DNA from: Desulfoscipio gibsoniae DSM 7213
GTDB taxonomy: Bacteria; Bacillota; Desulfotomaculia; Desulfotomaculales; Desulfallaceae
Reading direction: 5' to 3'
DNA: 64,000 nt
Assembly (NCBI RefSeq): GCF_000233715.2
Contig: NC_021184.1
Coordinates: forward strand, 1,822,001-1,886,000
The notes beneath the pieces are model-generated. The model was given only the letters and a program-made list of their open reading frames with translations, ran no database searches and had not been told where the DNA came from. The translations under genes and the position numbers were made by a program. Positions 35,068 through 45,023 of this stretch are shown here, in pieces (position 1 is the first letter of the stretch; every line of letters begins with the position of its first letter).

Positions 35068-36021
35068 GTGGCCGAGATAAGGCGGGAAATGGTAGAGATA
35101 CATGGGCGAGTATTGACCCTTACTAACCTTGATAAGCCTTTTTGGCCTGAAATGGGCTTAACCAAAGCTCATTTAATAAAATACTACCTTGATATGGCAC
35201 CTTATATTTTGCCATACATTTATAACCGGCCGCTGGTCATGAAAAGATATCCCGATGGTATAAAAGGAGATTTTTTTTATCAAAAGGAATGCCCTTCATA
35301 CGCGCCTGAATGGGTGGAAACTTACCCGGTTCGGCATACCGGTAAAATTACCAATTATGTGGTGTGTAATGACACTGCAACCCTGATTTGGTTAGCCAAC
35401 CAGGGTTGCGTGGAAATTCACGCCTGGCTAAGCCGGATAGAGGACGTTGATTATCCGGATCTGGCCATATTTGATTTAGATCCCGCTGAAGGGGTGTCCT
35501 TTGCCGAGGTGTTGAAAGTGGCCCTATTGGTGCGGGATATGCTGGTTGAATTCGCCTTAACCGGATTTCCCAAAACATCAGGCTCAAGCGGGCTGCATAT
35601 TTTTATTCCCTTGACGAAAAGGTATACCTTTGCTGAAATAACTGAAGCCATGAAAAGTATGGCCGAAATAATCGTCAGGGCCTATCCCGAAAGGGTAACC
35701 ACGCAAAGAAGTATTTCCAAGCGTAAAGGGAAGGTTTATCTTGACTATCTACAAAACGGTCGGGGTAAAACCATGGCTTTTATATACAGCCTCAGGCCGC
35801 TGCCGGGAGCCCCCGTATCCACACCTTTAACCTGGGCGGAAGTGGAAGAAAAAAATATTAAGCCGGGTTGTTTTAATATGGAGAATATTTTAAAGCGAGT
35901 GAAAGCTGTCGGTGATTTATTTAACGGCTTTATGGAAACAAAAAATAACATTGATTTGTTTGTCGAAAAAAGGAAACCATTAATACTTGATGCTAATACT
36001 ATTGATTCAGATCCTTTTTAA
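35068..36021 (+). CDS. LigD-type primase-polymerase (PrimPol) for end joining
   Basis: This 317-residue AEP-family polymerase fills gaps at broken ends during end joining. The catalytic aspartates are in IFDLDPAEG (Asp136 and Asp138), and SGSSGLHIF (171-179) and YLDYLQNGRGKTMA (near 226-240) are the family motifs. The N-terminal FLKYYLDMAPYILPYI-like region matches LigD PolDom. GTG 35068 has AAGGAGGTGG ahead of it. It is a stand-alone protein, so the NHEJ toolkit here is split. Confidence 0.93.
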   Translation: MAEIRREMVEIHGRVLTLTNLDKPFWPEMGLTKAHLIKYYLDMAPYILPYIYNRPLVMKRYPDGIKGDFFYQKECPSYAPEWVETYPVRHTGKITNYVVCNDTATLIWLANQGCVEIHAWLSRIEDVDYPDLAIFDLDPAEGVSFAEVLKVALLVRDMLVEFALTGFPKTSGSSGLHIFIPLTKRYTFAEITEAMKSMAEIIVRAYPERVTTQRSISKRKGKVYLDYLQNGRGKTMAFIYSLRPLPGAPVSTPLTWAEVEEKNIKPGCFNMENILKRVKAVGDLFNGFMETKNNIDLFVEKRKPLILDANTIDSDPF

Positions 36022-36029
36022 AGTATAAT
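36002..36029 (+). promoter_or_regulatory. Probable dprA promoter
   Basis: TTGATT (36002-36007) and TATAAT (36024-36029) with a 16-bp spacer lie across the end of the primase-polymerase gene, separating dprA from the NHEJ operon. Confidence 0.6.
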
Positions 36030-36122
36030 GGACAATAGAGTTTTTGGAACAAGCAGGAAAAATCCTGTCGATCTTGAACATGATGCTGTAATGGTATTGA
36101 AAATGACCCGGGTGGTGATCGG

Positions 36123-37217
36123 ATGAATGAAAAAATATACTGGCTTGCCTGGCATATTATCTTGGCTGGGCAAGCCCGCAAGTTTTGGACAATCATGGAG
36201 CACTTCGGCACAGCTAAGCATGCTTGGTGTGCCCCTGACAGTGATTTTAATTACCTGGCGGGTTCACGCCAGGGAAATAACGGGGCAATGCTAGTGCGCC
36301 GAAAACAATGTGATTTATCCAAAGTGGCTAGCTATTTGGATGATAAAGATACTAGCGTTATCTTTTATCATGATGCCGAATACCCCGGGCAGTTAAAAAA
36401 TATTTATGACCCACCGCCGGTTTTATTTTTACGCGGCAGCGAGGATTGTCTGGAAAGTGTCTCCGTGGCCTTGGTGGGCGCAAGAAAAGCTACTCCCTAT
36501 GGATTAAGTGTGGCGGAGAAACTGGCCGGGGATTTGGCCGGGGCCGGGGTAGCTGTGGTTAGCGGCATGGCCCGGGGAATAGATGCTGCCGCTCACCGCG
36601 GGGCACTAGATGCCGGAGGTAGTACTATTGCTGTGCTGGGTTGTGGGGTTGATGTGATTTACCCCAGGGAAAACGGCAGGCTAAAGAGTAGCATTATGCA
36701 AAACGGTGTGGTAATTAGCGAATTCCCACCGGGCACCCCGCCGGATTCCTGGCATTTTCCGGTACGGAACCGGGTGATTAGCGGTCTGTGTAAGGTAGTG
36801 GTTGTTGTAGAGGCCGCAGAGAGGAGCGGTGCATTAATAACTGCTCATGTTGCGCTGGAGCAGGGCCGGGATGTGATGGCGGTGCCGGGAAATATTACAT
36901 CCAAGCTGAGCAAAGGTCCCAATGCACTGATTAAGCAGGGAGCGGCACCAGTGCTGGGTGCAGGTGATATTGTAGAGGAATTGGGCCTGGCATTAATTAA
37001 ACAGCCTTTACCCAGCGATTCCGCAAATGGTTTAAAATTAAACGATCATGAAAAACTATTGCTTAAACTACTAAATTATGAAGCTGTTTCCCTGGAAGTA
37101 ATCGTTCAAAAGTCGGGGCTTGCGGCCGGGGAGGTAATGTCGGCATTAATGTTTCTGGAAGTGAAGGGATTGATCAGACAAATGCCCGGCAGGTTATACG
37201 CGCTGTCCGGTAAATAA
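36123..37217 (+). CDS. dprA: DNA processing protein DprA
   Basis: DprA loads RecA on incoming single-stranded DNA during transformation. The 364-residue product has an N-terminal SAM-like region, the Rossmann-like DNA-binding fold with SVALVGARKATPYGLSVAEKLAGDLA and VVSGMARGIDAAAHRGALDAG (about 146-174), PPGTPPDSWHFPVRNRVISGL and a C-terminal winged helix (305-360) of the DprA-WH type. dprA upstream of topA is the classical Bacillus order. The start is ATG 36123, with no strong ribosome-binding site but a good family N-terminus (YWLAWHI). Confidence 0.93.
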   Translation: MNEKIYWLAWHIILAGQARKFWTIMEHFGTAKHAWCAPDSDFNYLAGSRQGNNGAMLVRRKQCDLSKVASYLDDKDTSVIFYHDAEYPGQLKNIYDPPPVLFLRGSEDCLESVSVALVGARKATPYGLSVAEKLAGDLAGAGVAVVSGMARGIDAAAHRGALDAGGSTIAVLGCGVDVIYPRENGRLKSSIMQNGVVISEFPPGTPPDSWHFPVRNRVISGLCKVVVVVEAAERSGALITAHVALEQGRDVMAVPGNITSKLSKGPNALIKQGAAPVLGAGDIVEELGLALIKQPLPSDSANGLKLNDHEKLLLKLLNYEAVSLEVIVQKSGLAAGEVMSALMFLEVKGLIRQMPGRLYALSGK

Positions 37218-37315
37218 TGTTCTAAAAAACAGTGCTTTAGGATAGATTTTATAAAACGGTATCCGGTAGGGTTATTGTTTACCGGTTATTGAACCTAAGA
37301 CTTGAGGTGAACTGT

Positions 37316-39463
37316 GTGGCAAAAACTTTAGTAATTGTGGAATCACCGGCCAAGGCTAAAAGCCTGGGCAAGTTTCTTGGCAAAAAATATACAGTTAAAG
37401 CGTCAATGGGGCATGTGAGGGATCTGCCAAAAAGTCAATTCGGGGTTGATATACAAGAAGGTTTTAAACCCAAGTATATAACTATTAGAGGTAAGGGCGA
37501 TATAATTAAAGAATTAAAGGCTGCCACCAAAAAGGCTGATAAAGTACTGCTGGCCTCCGACCCTGACCGGGAAGGGGAAGCCATTGCCTGGCACCTGGCC
37601 AATGTGTTAAATATTAATGAACAAGATCCGTGCCGGATTGCATTTAATGAAATTACCAAGCAAGCGGTACAGCAGGCTGTCAAGCACCCGCGCCCTGTTG
37701 ACAGGCGCAAAGTGGATGCCCAGCAGGCCAGGCGCATTCTGGACAGGTTAGTTGGCTATAATTTAAGCCCGCTGCTATGGCGCAAGGTTAAAAAAGGCTT
37801 AAGCGCCGGGCGGGTGCAATCGGTGGCTATGCGTTTGATTTGTGACCGTGAAGAGGAAATTCAGGCTTTTGAACCGGAGGAATACTGGTCTCTAGCCGCT
37901 AAACTGGTCAAGGGGAGAACGGGCAGTCTGGTGGCTAAATTACATAAAATTGACGGGCAAAAAGCGCATATTCCAGATGAAGCGCATGTCAATGAAATTA
38001 GAGATGATTTGCAAAAAGAATCATTTGAAGTAGCTAAAATTACCCGGCGGGAGAAAAAGAGGCAGCCTGCTCTACCCTTTACCACCAGCAGTATGCAGCA
38101 AGAAGCCTATCGTAAATTAAATTTTACGGCCAGGAAGACTATGATGGTGGCCCAGCAGCTTTATGAAGGTCTGGATTTGGGTAAAGAAGGCCCGGTGGGC
38201 TTGGTTACTTATATCCGTACCGATTCCACCCGGATAGCCGAAACCGCGGAGCAAGAAGCAGATTCCTTTATTGTCGAGCGCTTTGGTGCCGGATATGTCC
38301 CTGCCGAGAAAAGGCGTGTGGCACCCAAGGGCCGGTCCCAGGATGCCCATGAGGGTATCAGGCCCACCTCTGTGCTGAGGGAACCGGATAATATTAAACA
38401 ATTTTTAACCCGCGATCAATACAGGTTATACAAGTTGATTTGGGAAAGATTTGTGGCCAGCCAGATGAGTCCTGCGATTATTGATACCACCAGCGTGGAT
38501 GTTCGGGCGGGAAAGTACATTTTCAGGGCCAATGGTTCCATTATTAAATTTCCCGGTTTTATGCAGGTTTATATTGAGGGGCGAGACGATGAAGAGGAAA
38601 CCGGCGAAAGTAAAACATTGCCGGAGCTGCAGGAAGGTGAGCAATTAAAACTACGTGCCCTGGTACCTAAACAGCACTTTACCCAGCCACCGCCCAGGTT
38701 TACTGATGCCACCTTAATAAAAACCTTGGAGGAGAAGGGTATTGGCCGGCCAAGTACTTATGCGCCCATTGTTGATACTATACTTAAAAGAGGCTATGTA
38801 GTAAGGGAAAAGAAAAATTTTTATCCCACCGAGCTTGGTTTAGTGGTGGTGGACTTGCTGAAAAAATATTTTTACAATATTATTGATGTTGAGTTCACAG
38901 CAGCAATGGAGCAGAAATTAGACGATATCGAAGAAGGGGATGTAAACTGGGTCAGTATTCTCGAAGATTTTTACATGCCCTTTGAAGAACTGCTGGAGGT
39001 AGCGGACAAGGAGATAGAACAGATTCAGGTGGAGGACGAGGTTACTGACGAAGTATGCGAGCTGTGTGGTAGAAATATGGTCATTAAAATGGGTAGATAC
39101 GGAAAGTTTTTGGCTTGCCCGGGGTTTCCGGAATGTAGGAATGCCAGACCATTACTGGAGCCCACCGGTGTATCTTGCCCCAATTGCAGCGGCGAGCTGG
39201 TTTTAAGACGCAGTAAAAAGGGAAGAAAATTTTATGGTTGCAGTAATTACCCGGAATGTGAATTCGTGGTTTGGGACCAGCCTACCAATCGTAAATGTCC
39301 TATTTGTGGCAGCATGATGGTTTTAAAGGAAAATAAAAAGGGCCAGGTGTATCACTGCACCAATAAGGAGTGCGGGGCTAAGGTCGAAGCAGTAGATGAA
39401 GAAGAAGGAGACAATCATAATGCTTCCGCAGGTGAGGCGAATGATTCGGTTAACGCCTACTAA
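37316..39463 (+). CDS. topA: DNA topoisomerase I
   Basis: Type IA topoisomerase that relaxes negative supercoils. The product (715 aa) begins [24 protein letters not shown]-type Toprim fold; acidic pair is in [15 protein letters not shown]; the catalytic tyrosine is in [12 protein letters not shown] near residue 300. The C-terminus holds three four-cysteine zinc ribbons (CELCGRN...CPGFPEC, CPNCSGE...CSNYPEC, CPICGSM...CTNKEC). GTG 37316 follows GAGGTGA and gives the canonical start. A short acidic tail of 20 residues after the third finger is not conserved as far as I know. Confidence 0.96.
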   Translation: MAKTLVIVESPAKAKSLGKFLGKKYTVKASMGHVRDLPKSQFGVDIQEGFKPKYITIRGKGDIIKELKAATKKADKVLLASDPDREGEAIAWHLANVLNINEQDPCRIAFNEITKQAVQQAVKHPRPVDRRKVDAQQARRILDRLVGYNLSPLLWRKVKKGLSAGRVQSVAMRLICDREEEIQAFEPEEYWSLAAKLVKGRTGSLVAKLHKIDGQKAHIPDEAHVNEIRDDLQKESFEVAKITRREKKRQPALPFTTSSMQQEAYRKLNFTARKTMMVAQQLYEGLDLGKEGPVGLVTYIRTDSTRIAETAEQEADSFIVERFGAGYVPAEKRRVAPKGRSQDAHEGIRPTSVLREPDNIKQFLTRDQYRLYKLIWERFVASQMSPAIIDTTSVDVRAGKYIFRANGSIIKFPGFMQVYIEGRDDEEETGESKTLPELQEGEQLKLRALVPKQHFTQPPPRFTDATLIKTLEEKGIGRPSTYAPIVDTILKRGYVVREKKNFYPTELGLVVVDLLKKYFYNIIDVEFTAAMEQKLDDIEEGDVNWVSILEDFYMPFEELLEVADKEIEQIQVEDEVTDEVCELCGRNMVIKMGRYGKFLACPGFPECRNARPLLEPTGVSCPNCSGELVLRRSKKGRKFYGCSNYPECEFVVWDQPTNRKCPICGSMMVLKENKKGQVYHCTNKECGAKVEAVDEEEGDNHNASAGEANDSVNAY

Positions 39464-39498
39464 ATGCGGTATACAGCTTAATTACAGAGGTGGCGATA

Positions 39499-40806
39499 TT
39501 GCAAAATCCATTAATCATTATCGGTGCAGGTCTAGCCGGGTCCGAGGCGGCCTGGCAGGCGGCCCGCAGGGGTATACGGGTACATCTTTATGAAATGCGG
39601 CCTCAAAAGAGCACACCGGCGCATCAAACCGGTTATTTTGCCGAACTTGTTTGCAGCAACTCGCTGAGGGCCCGGGCATTGGAAAACGCAGTTGGTTTAT
39701 TAAAGGAAGAAATGCGCAGGCTGGATTCCATTATCATGCAGTGTGCCGATAGCCACAGCGTGCCGGCTGGGGGCGCGCTGGCTGTGGACCGGGAGGATTT
39801 TGCCCTTGCTGTTACCGGTATGCTGGAAGAACATCCGTTAATTACGGTATACAGGGAGGAATGTACTGATATAACTAGCGGTGTTGTGCTTGTGGCCTCG
39901 GGTCCTTTGACTTCTGACCGGCTGGCGGAGAGAATCAGGGAGTTTACAGGGCAAGAATATTTATATTTTCATGATGCCGTGGCTCCTATAGTTAGTCTGG
40001 AATCAATTAATATGGATAAAGTTTTCTGGTCTTCCCGCTATGGCAAGGGTGAGGACGACTATATGAACTGTCCCATGAATGAGTACGAGTATACAGCCTT
40101 CCAGCAAGCTTTGGCCACTGCCGAGCGGGCACACCGCAAGGATTTTGATCAAGAAATCAATTTCGAAGGCTGTATGCCCATCGAGGTGCTGGCCCGGCGG
40201 GGAGAGGATACCATGCGATTCGGGCCGCTGAAACCTGTGGGGTTGATTGATCCGCGTACAGGTAAAAGACCATATGCCGTGGTACAGTTGCGCAGGGATA
40301 ATGCAGCCGGAACTATGCTAAATATCGTTGGCTTTCAAACCCATCTCAAATGGAGCGAACAAAAACGCGTGTTCAGTATGATACCTGGTTTAGAACAGAC
40401 CGAGTTTATGCGCTATGGAGTAATGCACCGCAATACATATATCAATTCTCCAGTGTTGTTAAAACCGACCTATCAGTGCAAATTGAAGGAGGATTTATTT
40501 TTTGGCGGGCAGATAACGGGGGTAGAGGGGTACGTGGAATCTGCCGCTTCGGGGTTGGTGGCAGGTATAAACGCCGCTTTACTGATTCAAGGCCGTCAGC
40601 CGGTGGTTTGGCCGGCCCAAACAGCCCACGGCGCTTTGGCTCATTACATAACATCAGCAGATGCCCGTCATTTCCAGCCCATGAATATTACTTTCGGCCT
40701 TTTCCCACCACTGGCAGAGAAGGTGCGGGATAAAAAGAAGCGCTATGCTATGTATGCCAGCCGGGCGCTGGAAAAAATGGAACAATTGCAGGCACTGATA
40801 CAATAA
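39499..40806 (+). CDS. trmFO: Folate-dependent tRNA (uracil-54-C5)-methyltransferase TrmFO
   Basis: TrmFO uses methylenetetrahydrofolate and FAD to make ribothymidine at position 54 in tRNA, the Firmicutes alternative to TrmA. The 435-residue protein begins with the FAD-binding [16 protein letters not shown] and contains [24 protein letters not shown] (a cysteine in the active region, near 51-60) and [13 protein letters not shown] 39499 has the AGAGGTGG site six bases upstream; GTG 39490 overlaps that site. It keeps the topA-trmFO-xerC gene order of Bacillus. Confidence 0.94.
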   Translation: MQNPLIIIGAGLAGSEAAWQAARRGIRVHLYEMRPQKSTPAHQTGYFAELVCSNSLRARALENAVGLLKEEMRRLDSIIMQCADSHSVPAGGALAVDREDFALAVTGMLEEHPLITVYREECTDITSGVVLVASGPLTSDRLAERIREFTGQEYLYFHDAVAPIVSLESINMDKVFWSSRYGKGEDDYMNCPMNEYEYTAFQQALATAERAHRKDFDQEINFEGCMPIEVLARRGEDTMRFGPLKPVGLIDPRTGKRPYAVVQLRRDNAAGTMLNIVGFQTHLKWSEQKRVFSMIPGLEQTEFMRYGVMHRNTYINSPVLLKPTYQCKLKEDLFFGGQITGVEGYVESAASGLVAGINAALLIQGRQPVVWPAQTAHGALAHYITSADARHFQPMNITFGLFPPLAEKVRDKKKRYAMYASRALEKMEQLQALIQ

Positions 40807-40821
40807 AAAGAGGTGGCCCAA

Positions 40822-40866
40822 ATGTTGGTTGGCTGGATAGAAATCATATCGGCAGTATATTCATAA
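40822..40866 (+). CDS. Possible leader peptide (14 aa) ahead of xerC-hslVU-codY
   Basis: An ATG at 40822 with a good AGAGGTGG site (40809-40816, five bases away) opens a 14-codon frame, M-L-V-G-W-I-E-I-I-S-A-V-Y-S, then TAA. Six of fourteen residues are branched-chain (Leu, Val, Ile). An 8-bp hairpin (40852-40877) overlaps its stop. The gene order downstream ends with codY, whose product senses isoleucine, valine and leucine. No U tract follows, so a classical attenuator is not evident. This could be chance; experimental support is needed. Confidence 0.3.
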   Translation: MLVGWIEIISAVYS

Positions 40867-40922
40867 GGGTATACTGCACGTGTACATAACGTAAAGTAAT
40901 ATGACCATTGTGAGGTAAAATA

Positions 40923-41831
40923 ATGTACGCTTATATGGATGGGTTTTTTGTATATTTGCAGACGGAAAAAAATGCATCACCAAATACTATCAAAAATTAT
41001 GATAACGATTTATATGATGGACTGATATTTTTTGCCCGGGCTCTAGCCAAGGATGACTATAGTATTCACCCTGCCCAGATTACAAAAAATCTTTTTAGAA
41101 GCTACCTGGCGGACATGCATGCGCGGCAAAAATCCGGTGCCACTATCGCCAGGCGGATGTCGACCTGGCGGTCATTTTTCAAGTACCTGTGCAGGGAGGG
41201 GGTACTTGAGGATAATCCTCTCGTCAGAGTCAATACTCCCAAGCGTGACAGAAGATTGCCAATCTTTTTGGCGGAAGAGGAAATGAAGCAGTTAGTGGAA
41301 TGTCCCCCGCAGCAAAAACTATTGGGTGCCCGGGATCACGCTATTCTTGAAACTTTATACAGCGCAGGTATTAGAGTCAGTGAACTGGTGGGTATTAATA
41401 TTAGTGATATTGATCTGAATACGGGGACAATAAAAGTTACTGCCAAGGGGGATCGGGAACGACTGGTTCCTCTGGGTAGCTACGCCTTGGAAGCTATACG
41501 TTTTTATATGAATCAGGTGCGTCCGCAGTTAATTGATGTAAATCAAGGGCGCCAGGATGCTCTTTTTTTAAATAATAAAGGTGGCCGGCTTACGGACCGG
41601 GGGGTGCGCTGGCTGGTTAAGCGATATGTCCAACAGTTGCGTATACATATAAAAACCAGCCCCCATACATTTCGGCATTCATACGCCACTCATCTATTGG
41701 ACAACGGGGCTGATTTGCGTTCGGTGCAGGAACTGCTCGGACACGCGCGGCTTTCCACCACCCAGATTTACACTCATTTAAGCAAGGAACGCGTAAAGCG
41801 TGTTTATGATCAATGTCACCCCAGGGCGTGA
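40923..41831 (+). CDS. xerC: Tyrosine recombinase XerC
   Basis: XerC with XerD resolves chromosome dimers at dif; the Bacillus counterpart is CodV. The 302-residue protein has an N-terminal SAM-like DNA-binding domain (1-90) and a C-terminal catalytic domain with the arginine in YSAGIRVSELVG, the His-x-x-Arg in SPHTFRHSYATHLLDNGAD, the histidine in LLGHARLSTTQ and the nucleophile tyrosine in IYTHL. Every catalytic residue is present. It lies between trmFO and hslV as in Bacillus. Confidence 0.95.
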   Translation: MYAYMDGFFVYLQTEKNASPNTIKNYDNDLYDGLIFFARALAKDDYSIHPAQITKNLFRSYLADMHARQKSGATIARRMSTWRSFFKYLCREGVLEDNPLVRVNTPKRDRRLPIFLAEEEMKQLVECPPQQKLLGARDHAILETLYSAGIRVSELVGINISDIDLNTGTIKVTAKGDRERLVPLGSYALEAIRFYMNQVRPQLIDVNQGRQDALFLNNKGGRLTDRGVRWLVKRYVQQLRIHIKTSPHTFRHSYATHLLDNGADLRSVQELLGHARLSTTQIYTHLSKERVKRVYDQCHPRA

Positions 41832-41863
41832 TAGAAAAATTTGCTCTAAAAGGAGAATGACAA

Positions 41864-42394
41864 ATGTTTCATGCCACCACTATAGTGGCCGTTAAGCAAG
41901 GTAAAGAAGTGGCAATGGCCGGCGACGGTCAGGTAACCCTCGGACAAAATACAGCACTAAAACATAATGCCCGCAAATTGCGCCGCTTGCATGGCGGAGC
42001 TGTACTAGCCGGATTTGCCGGTTCGGTGGCCGATGCTATTACTTTATTTGAAAAGTTTGAGGGTAAACTTGAATCATACCAGGGTAACATGAAGAGGGCA
42101 GCGGTTGAATTGGCCAAAGAATGGCGAACAGATAAATATTTGCGCCGCCTGGAGGCACTGCTGCTTGTGGCCGATAAAGAATGTATACTGGTTATTAGTG
42201 GCAGCGGTGAAGTCATTGAGCCTGATGACGGGGTGGTTGCTATTGGTTCCGGTGCGCCATACGCTATGGCGGCTGCCCGTGCGCTGGTCAAACATGCCAA
42301 ACTGAGTGCCGCAGAAGTGGTTCGGGAAGCTATGTTCATAGCAGCTGAAATTTGTGTGTATACCAATGATCATATAACTGTAGAGACATTATAA
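41864..42394 (+). CDS. hslV: ATP-dependent protease proteolytic subunit HslV
   Basis: HslV (ClpQ) is the proteasome-like peptidase of the HslVU protease. The 176-aa product starts [10 protein letters not shown], and the mature enzyme would expose Thr5 as the catalytic N-terminal threonine after removal of four residues. [25 protein letters not shown] (about 24-48) and the C-terminal [14 protein letters not shown] are conserved. hslU follows after 17 bp. Confidence 0.96.
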   Translation: MFHATTIVAVKQGKEVAMAGDGQVTLGQNTALKHNARKLRRLHGGAVLAGFAGSVADAITLFEKFEGKLESYQGNMKRAAVELAKEWRTDKYLRRLEALLLVADKECILVISGSGEVIEPDDGVVAIGSGAPYAMAAARALVKHAKLSAAEVVREAMFIAAEICVYTNDHITVETL

Positions 42395-42411
42395 AAACGG
42401 AGGTTTTCAGT

Positions 42412-43812
42412 ATGAATTCGCTAACTCCCAGGCAAATTGTTGCGGAACTTGATAAATACGTCGTTGGTCAAAACCAGGCAAAAAAGGCGGTAGCCATTGC
42501 GCTGCGCAACAGGTACCGGAGGAGTAAACTGCCCGAAGATTTGCGGGATGAAGTTATGCCTAAAAATATATTGATGATCGGCCCAACGGGTGTGGGTAAA
42601 ACTGAAATAGCGCGCAGGCTGGCTAAACTGGTTAAGGCGCCGTTGGTAAAAGTGGAGGCTACCAAGTTTACTGAAGTGGGCTACGTAGGCCGGGATGTTG
42701 AGTCGATGGTACGCGATCTGGTGGAAACATCTATTCGCATAGTGCGCAGCGAAAGGATGGCTATGGTAGAAGAAAAAGCTGAAAGAATGGCCAACGAACG
42801 AATTATAGAGCTGCTGGCCCCCCTGCCCAGGGAAGATAAGCCGCTGCGTAACCCCCTGGAAATGCTGTTTGGTGCCGGTCGGCAGCCGGATCAAACGGAA
42901 AATGTCCAGTATCAGCAAATGGCCAGCCGGGTTAAATTTGAGAGGGAAACCTTGCGGGAGAAGCTGGCTAGGGGTGAGCTGGAAGGAGAATACGTGGAAA
43001 TTGAGGTTGAAGACAGCAGGCCACCCATGATGGAAGTATTTACGGGCTCGGGCGTGGAAGAGATGGGTGTTAATATAAGTGATATGCTGGGCAACATTTT
43101 CCCCAAGAAAAAGCGCCCACGCAGGTTAACAGTTACTGAAGCACGCAAGATTTTAACTCAGCAGGAGGCTCAAAAGCTAATTGACATGGACGAGGTGACG
43201 TCATCTGCCATACAGCTGGCGGAAAACGATGGTATTATATTTCTGGATGAAATAGATAAAATTGCTATGCGTGAGGGGGGCGCCGGTCCTGATGTTTCCC
43301 GGGGCGGTGTGCAGCGGGACATACTGCCCATAGTGGAGGGATCCACGGTGATGACTAAGTACGGCCCTGTTAAGACAGATCATATATTGTTTATTGCAGC
43401 CGGTGCCTTTCACATGTCTAAACCGTCAGATTTGATCCCCGAACTCCAGGGACGTTTTCCCATTAGGGTGGAACTGGCTAGCCTTACTAAGGACGATTTC
43501 TGGCAAATATTAGTTGAGCCAAAAAATTCTTTAATCAGGCAATATGTTGAACTATTGCGCACTGAAGGGGTTGAGGTTATATTTTCGTCAAACTCTCTTG
43601 TGAAAATTGCCGAAATCGCTTATACTGTAAATGAGCAAACAGAAAATATCGGTGCCAGGCGGTTGCACACTATCATGGAAAAGCTGCTGGAAGATATATC
43701 TTTTGATGCTACAGAGATTGAGAATAAGTCGTTTAGTATTGATGAACATTATGTGGTTAAAAAGCTTGGTGATGTAGTTAAGGATCAAGATCTGAGTAGG
43801 TATATACTTTAA
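42412..43812 (+). CDS. hslU: ATP-dependent protease ATPase subunit HslU
   Basis: HslU (ClpY) is the AAA+ unfoldase that feeds HslV. The 466-residue protein starts [34 protein letters not shown], has Walker [10 protein letters not shown] near residues 58-66, an intermediate I-domain (about 110-230) and Walker [13 protein letters not shown] near 277-288, then sensor [10 protein letters not shown] and the C-terminal family tail IARYIL-like (DLSRYIL). The tail residues ending in leucine contact HslV. Length is as expected. Confidence 0.97.
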   Translation: MNSLTPRQIVAELDKYVVGQNQAKKAVAIALRNRYRRSKLPEDLRDEVMPKNILMIGPTGVGKTEIARRLAKLVKAPLVKVEATKFTEVGYVGRDVESMVRDLVETSIRIVRSERMAMVEEKAERMANERIIELLAPLPREDKPLRNPLEMLFGAGRQPDQTENVQYQQMASRVKFERETLREKLARGELEGEYVEIEVEDSRPPMMEVFTGSGVEEMGVNISDMLGNIFPKKKRPRRLTVTEARKILTQQEAQKLIDMDEVTSSAIQLAENDGIIFLDEIDKIAMREGGAGPDVSRGGVQRDILPIVEGSTVMTKYGPVKTDHILFIAAGAFHMSKPSDLIPELQGRFPIRVELASLTKDDFWQILVEPKNSLIRQYVELLRTEGVEVIFSSNSLVKIAEIAYTVNEQTENIGARRLHTIMEKLLEDISFDATEIENKSFSIDEHYVVKKLGDVVKDQDLSRYIL

Positions 43813-44004
43813 TTCACAAGTTATCATAAAATATAGGCAACTTCTTTATAATACGCCATGGAAGGTTTGACCGAATGTTTAAAGGGCTATGCGCTTTAAG
43901 CTATGCGATTTGCTGCAATGATTACAGCCGGTCAAAAAATATTTGCTGTTATATATTTAAAAAGTATTAGCAATTGAATTAGTATAAGAAAGAGGCGATG
44001 TAGC

Positions 44005-44787
44005 TTGCGTAATTTACTTGGTAAAACCCGATCTATTAACAAGGTTTTACAAAAATCTGCGGGTTATCCGGTTGATTTTAAGGAAATATCGGCAATATTA
44101 AGTGAGATTATAGAATGTAGTGTTTATATATTGGATCGCCGGGGAAAGGTGCTAGGGTTCAGTTATTTAAGAGGATTTGTCTGTGATATTATGGAAAACA
44201 TTGTTGAATCACCGGCGGGTTTTCCGCGCGATTATAATGAAAACCTGCTGCGCATTAATGAAACGCATGCTAATATATGTCAAACTGTTAATGCATGCGC
44301 CTTTAACCATGAGATTAAGTGTGAATATAACAAAATAACCACTGTTGTGCCAATTGTGGGTGCAGGTGCCAGGTTGGGGACACTGGTACTGGCTAAATAT
44401 GAGGAAAACTTTGCTGATGAGGATTTGATTTTAGCTGAACTTGGCGCTACTGTTGTGGGGATGGAAATACTGCGAGCCCGCCAGGATCGTATGGAAGAGG
44501 AGGCCAGGAAACGAGCTGCTGTGCAAATTGCCATAGGCACCCTGTCCTATTCTGAACTCGATGCAGTACACCACATATTCAAACAGCTTGACGGCGATGA
44601 GGGATTGTTGGTGGCCAGTAAAATAGCGGACCGGGTTGGCATTACTAGATCTGTAATTGTAAATGCTCTGCGTAAGTTTGAAAGTGCCGGCGTTATTGAA
44701 TCAAAATCTCTGGGTATGAAGGGTACTTTTATAAAAGTATTAAATGACCGTTTGCTGGAAGAATTAGATAGAATTAAGGAACATTAA
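44005..44787 (+). CDS. codY: GTP- and branched-chain amino-acid-sensing repressor CodY
   Basis: CodY represses stationary-phase and nitrogen genes while GTP and Ile/Leu/Val are abundant. The 260-residue protein has the N-terminal GAF-like ligand domain (about 1-150) and the C-terminal winged helix [43 protein letters not shown] (about 203-245), the most conserved CodY block. TTG 44005 follows AAAGAGGCG. It is the last gene of the xerC-hslVU-codY run. The flagellar operon that follows codY in Bacillus is absent, and rpsB is next. Confidence 0.96.
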   Translation: MRNLLGKTRSINKVLQKSAGYPVDFKEISAILSEIIECSVYILDRRGKVLGFSYLRGFVCDIMENIVESPAGFPRDYNENLLRINETHANICQTVNACAFNHEIKCEYNKITTVVPIVGAGARLGTLVLAKYEENFADEDLILAELGATVVGMEILRARQDRMEEEARKRAAVQIAIGTLSYSELDAVHHIFKQLDGDEGLLVASKIADRVGITRSVIVNALRKFESAGVIESKSLGMKGTFIKVLNDRLLEELDRIKEH

Positions 44788-44821
44788 AATAAAAGGCCAA
44801 CATATAACTAAGATCCACGAA

Positions 44822-44854
44822 AGGTAGCCATTGAGGAAGTGGCTACTTTTTTTT
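44822..44854 (+). terminator. Rho-independent terminator after codY
   Basis: GTAGCCA/TGGCTAC (44824-44830 with 44840-44846) is followed by eight T residues. Confidence 0.9.
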
Positions 44855-44875
44855 ATCTGTATTTAATAGGCAGCC

Positions 44876-44904
44876 TTGTCACGGGTTAAACTTTATGTTA
44901 GAAT
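44876..44904 (+). promoter_or_regulatory. Promoter of rpsB
   Basis: TTGTCA (44876-44881) and TAGAAT (44899-44904) are separated by 17 bp. The predicted leader to the rpsB start is about 110 nt and holds a long-range stem CGCTGCC (44927-44933) with GGCAGCG (44980-44986). Confidence 0.75.
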
Positions 44905-44926
44905 ACATCCTGGTGTTAAATACACA

Positions 44927-44986
44927 CGCTGCCGGATTTTGCGCAGGTGGTTCCCCGTGGGGGCCCTGGGAGAGATGATGGCAGCG
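44927..44986 (+). promoter_or_regulatory. Structured 5' leader of rpsB
   Basis: A 7-bp stem CGCTGCC/GGCAGCG closes about 46 nt of GC-rich sequence with an internal CCCC/GGGG pairing, directly upstream of the ribosome-binding site. Autoregulation of rpsB-tsf by S2 is known in proteobacteria; a Firmicutes equivalent here is my inference. Confidence 0.4.
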
Positions 44987-45023
44987 GAGGAAAAAACCGG
45001 CGGGGGAGGAGGTGTTAATACCA

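Noticed and set aside
36123-36300. Antisense short frames near the dprA start
   Set aside because: They are shadows of the dprA frame with no start signal or domain.
43866-43936. Leader structure before codY (TTTGACCG pairing with CGGTCAAA) and a 13-codon ORF
   Set aside because: The pairing spans 55 nt with little inner structure and the small ORF lacks a good ribosome-binding site; too weak to list.
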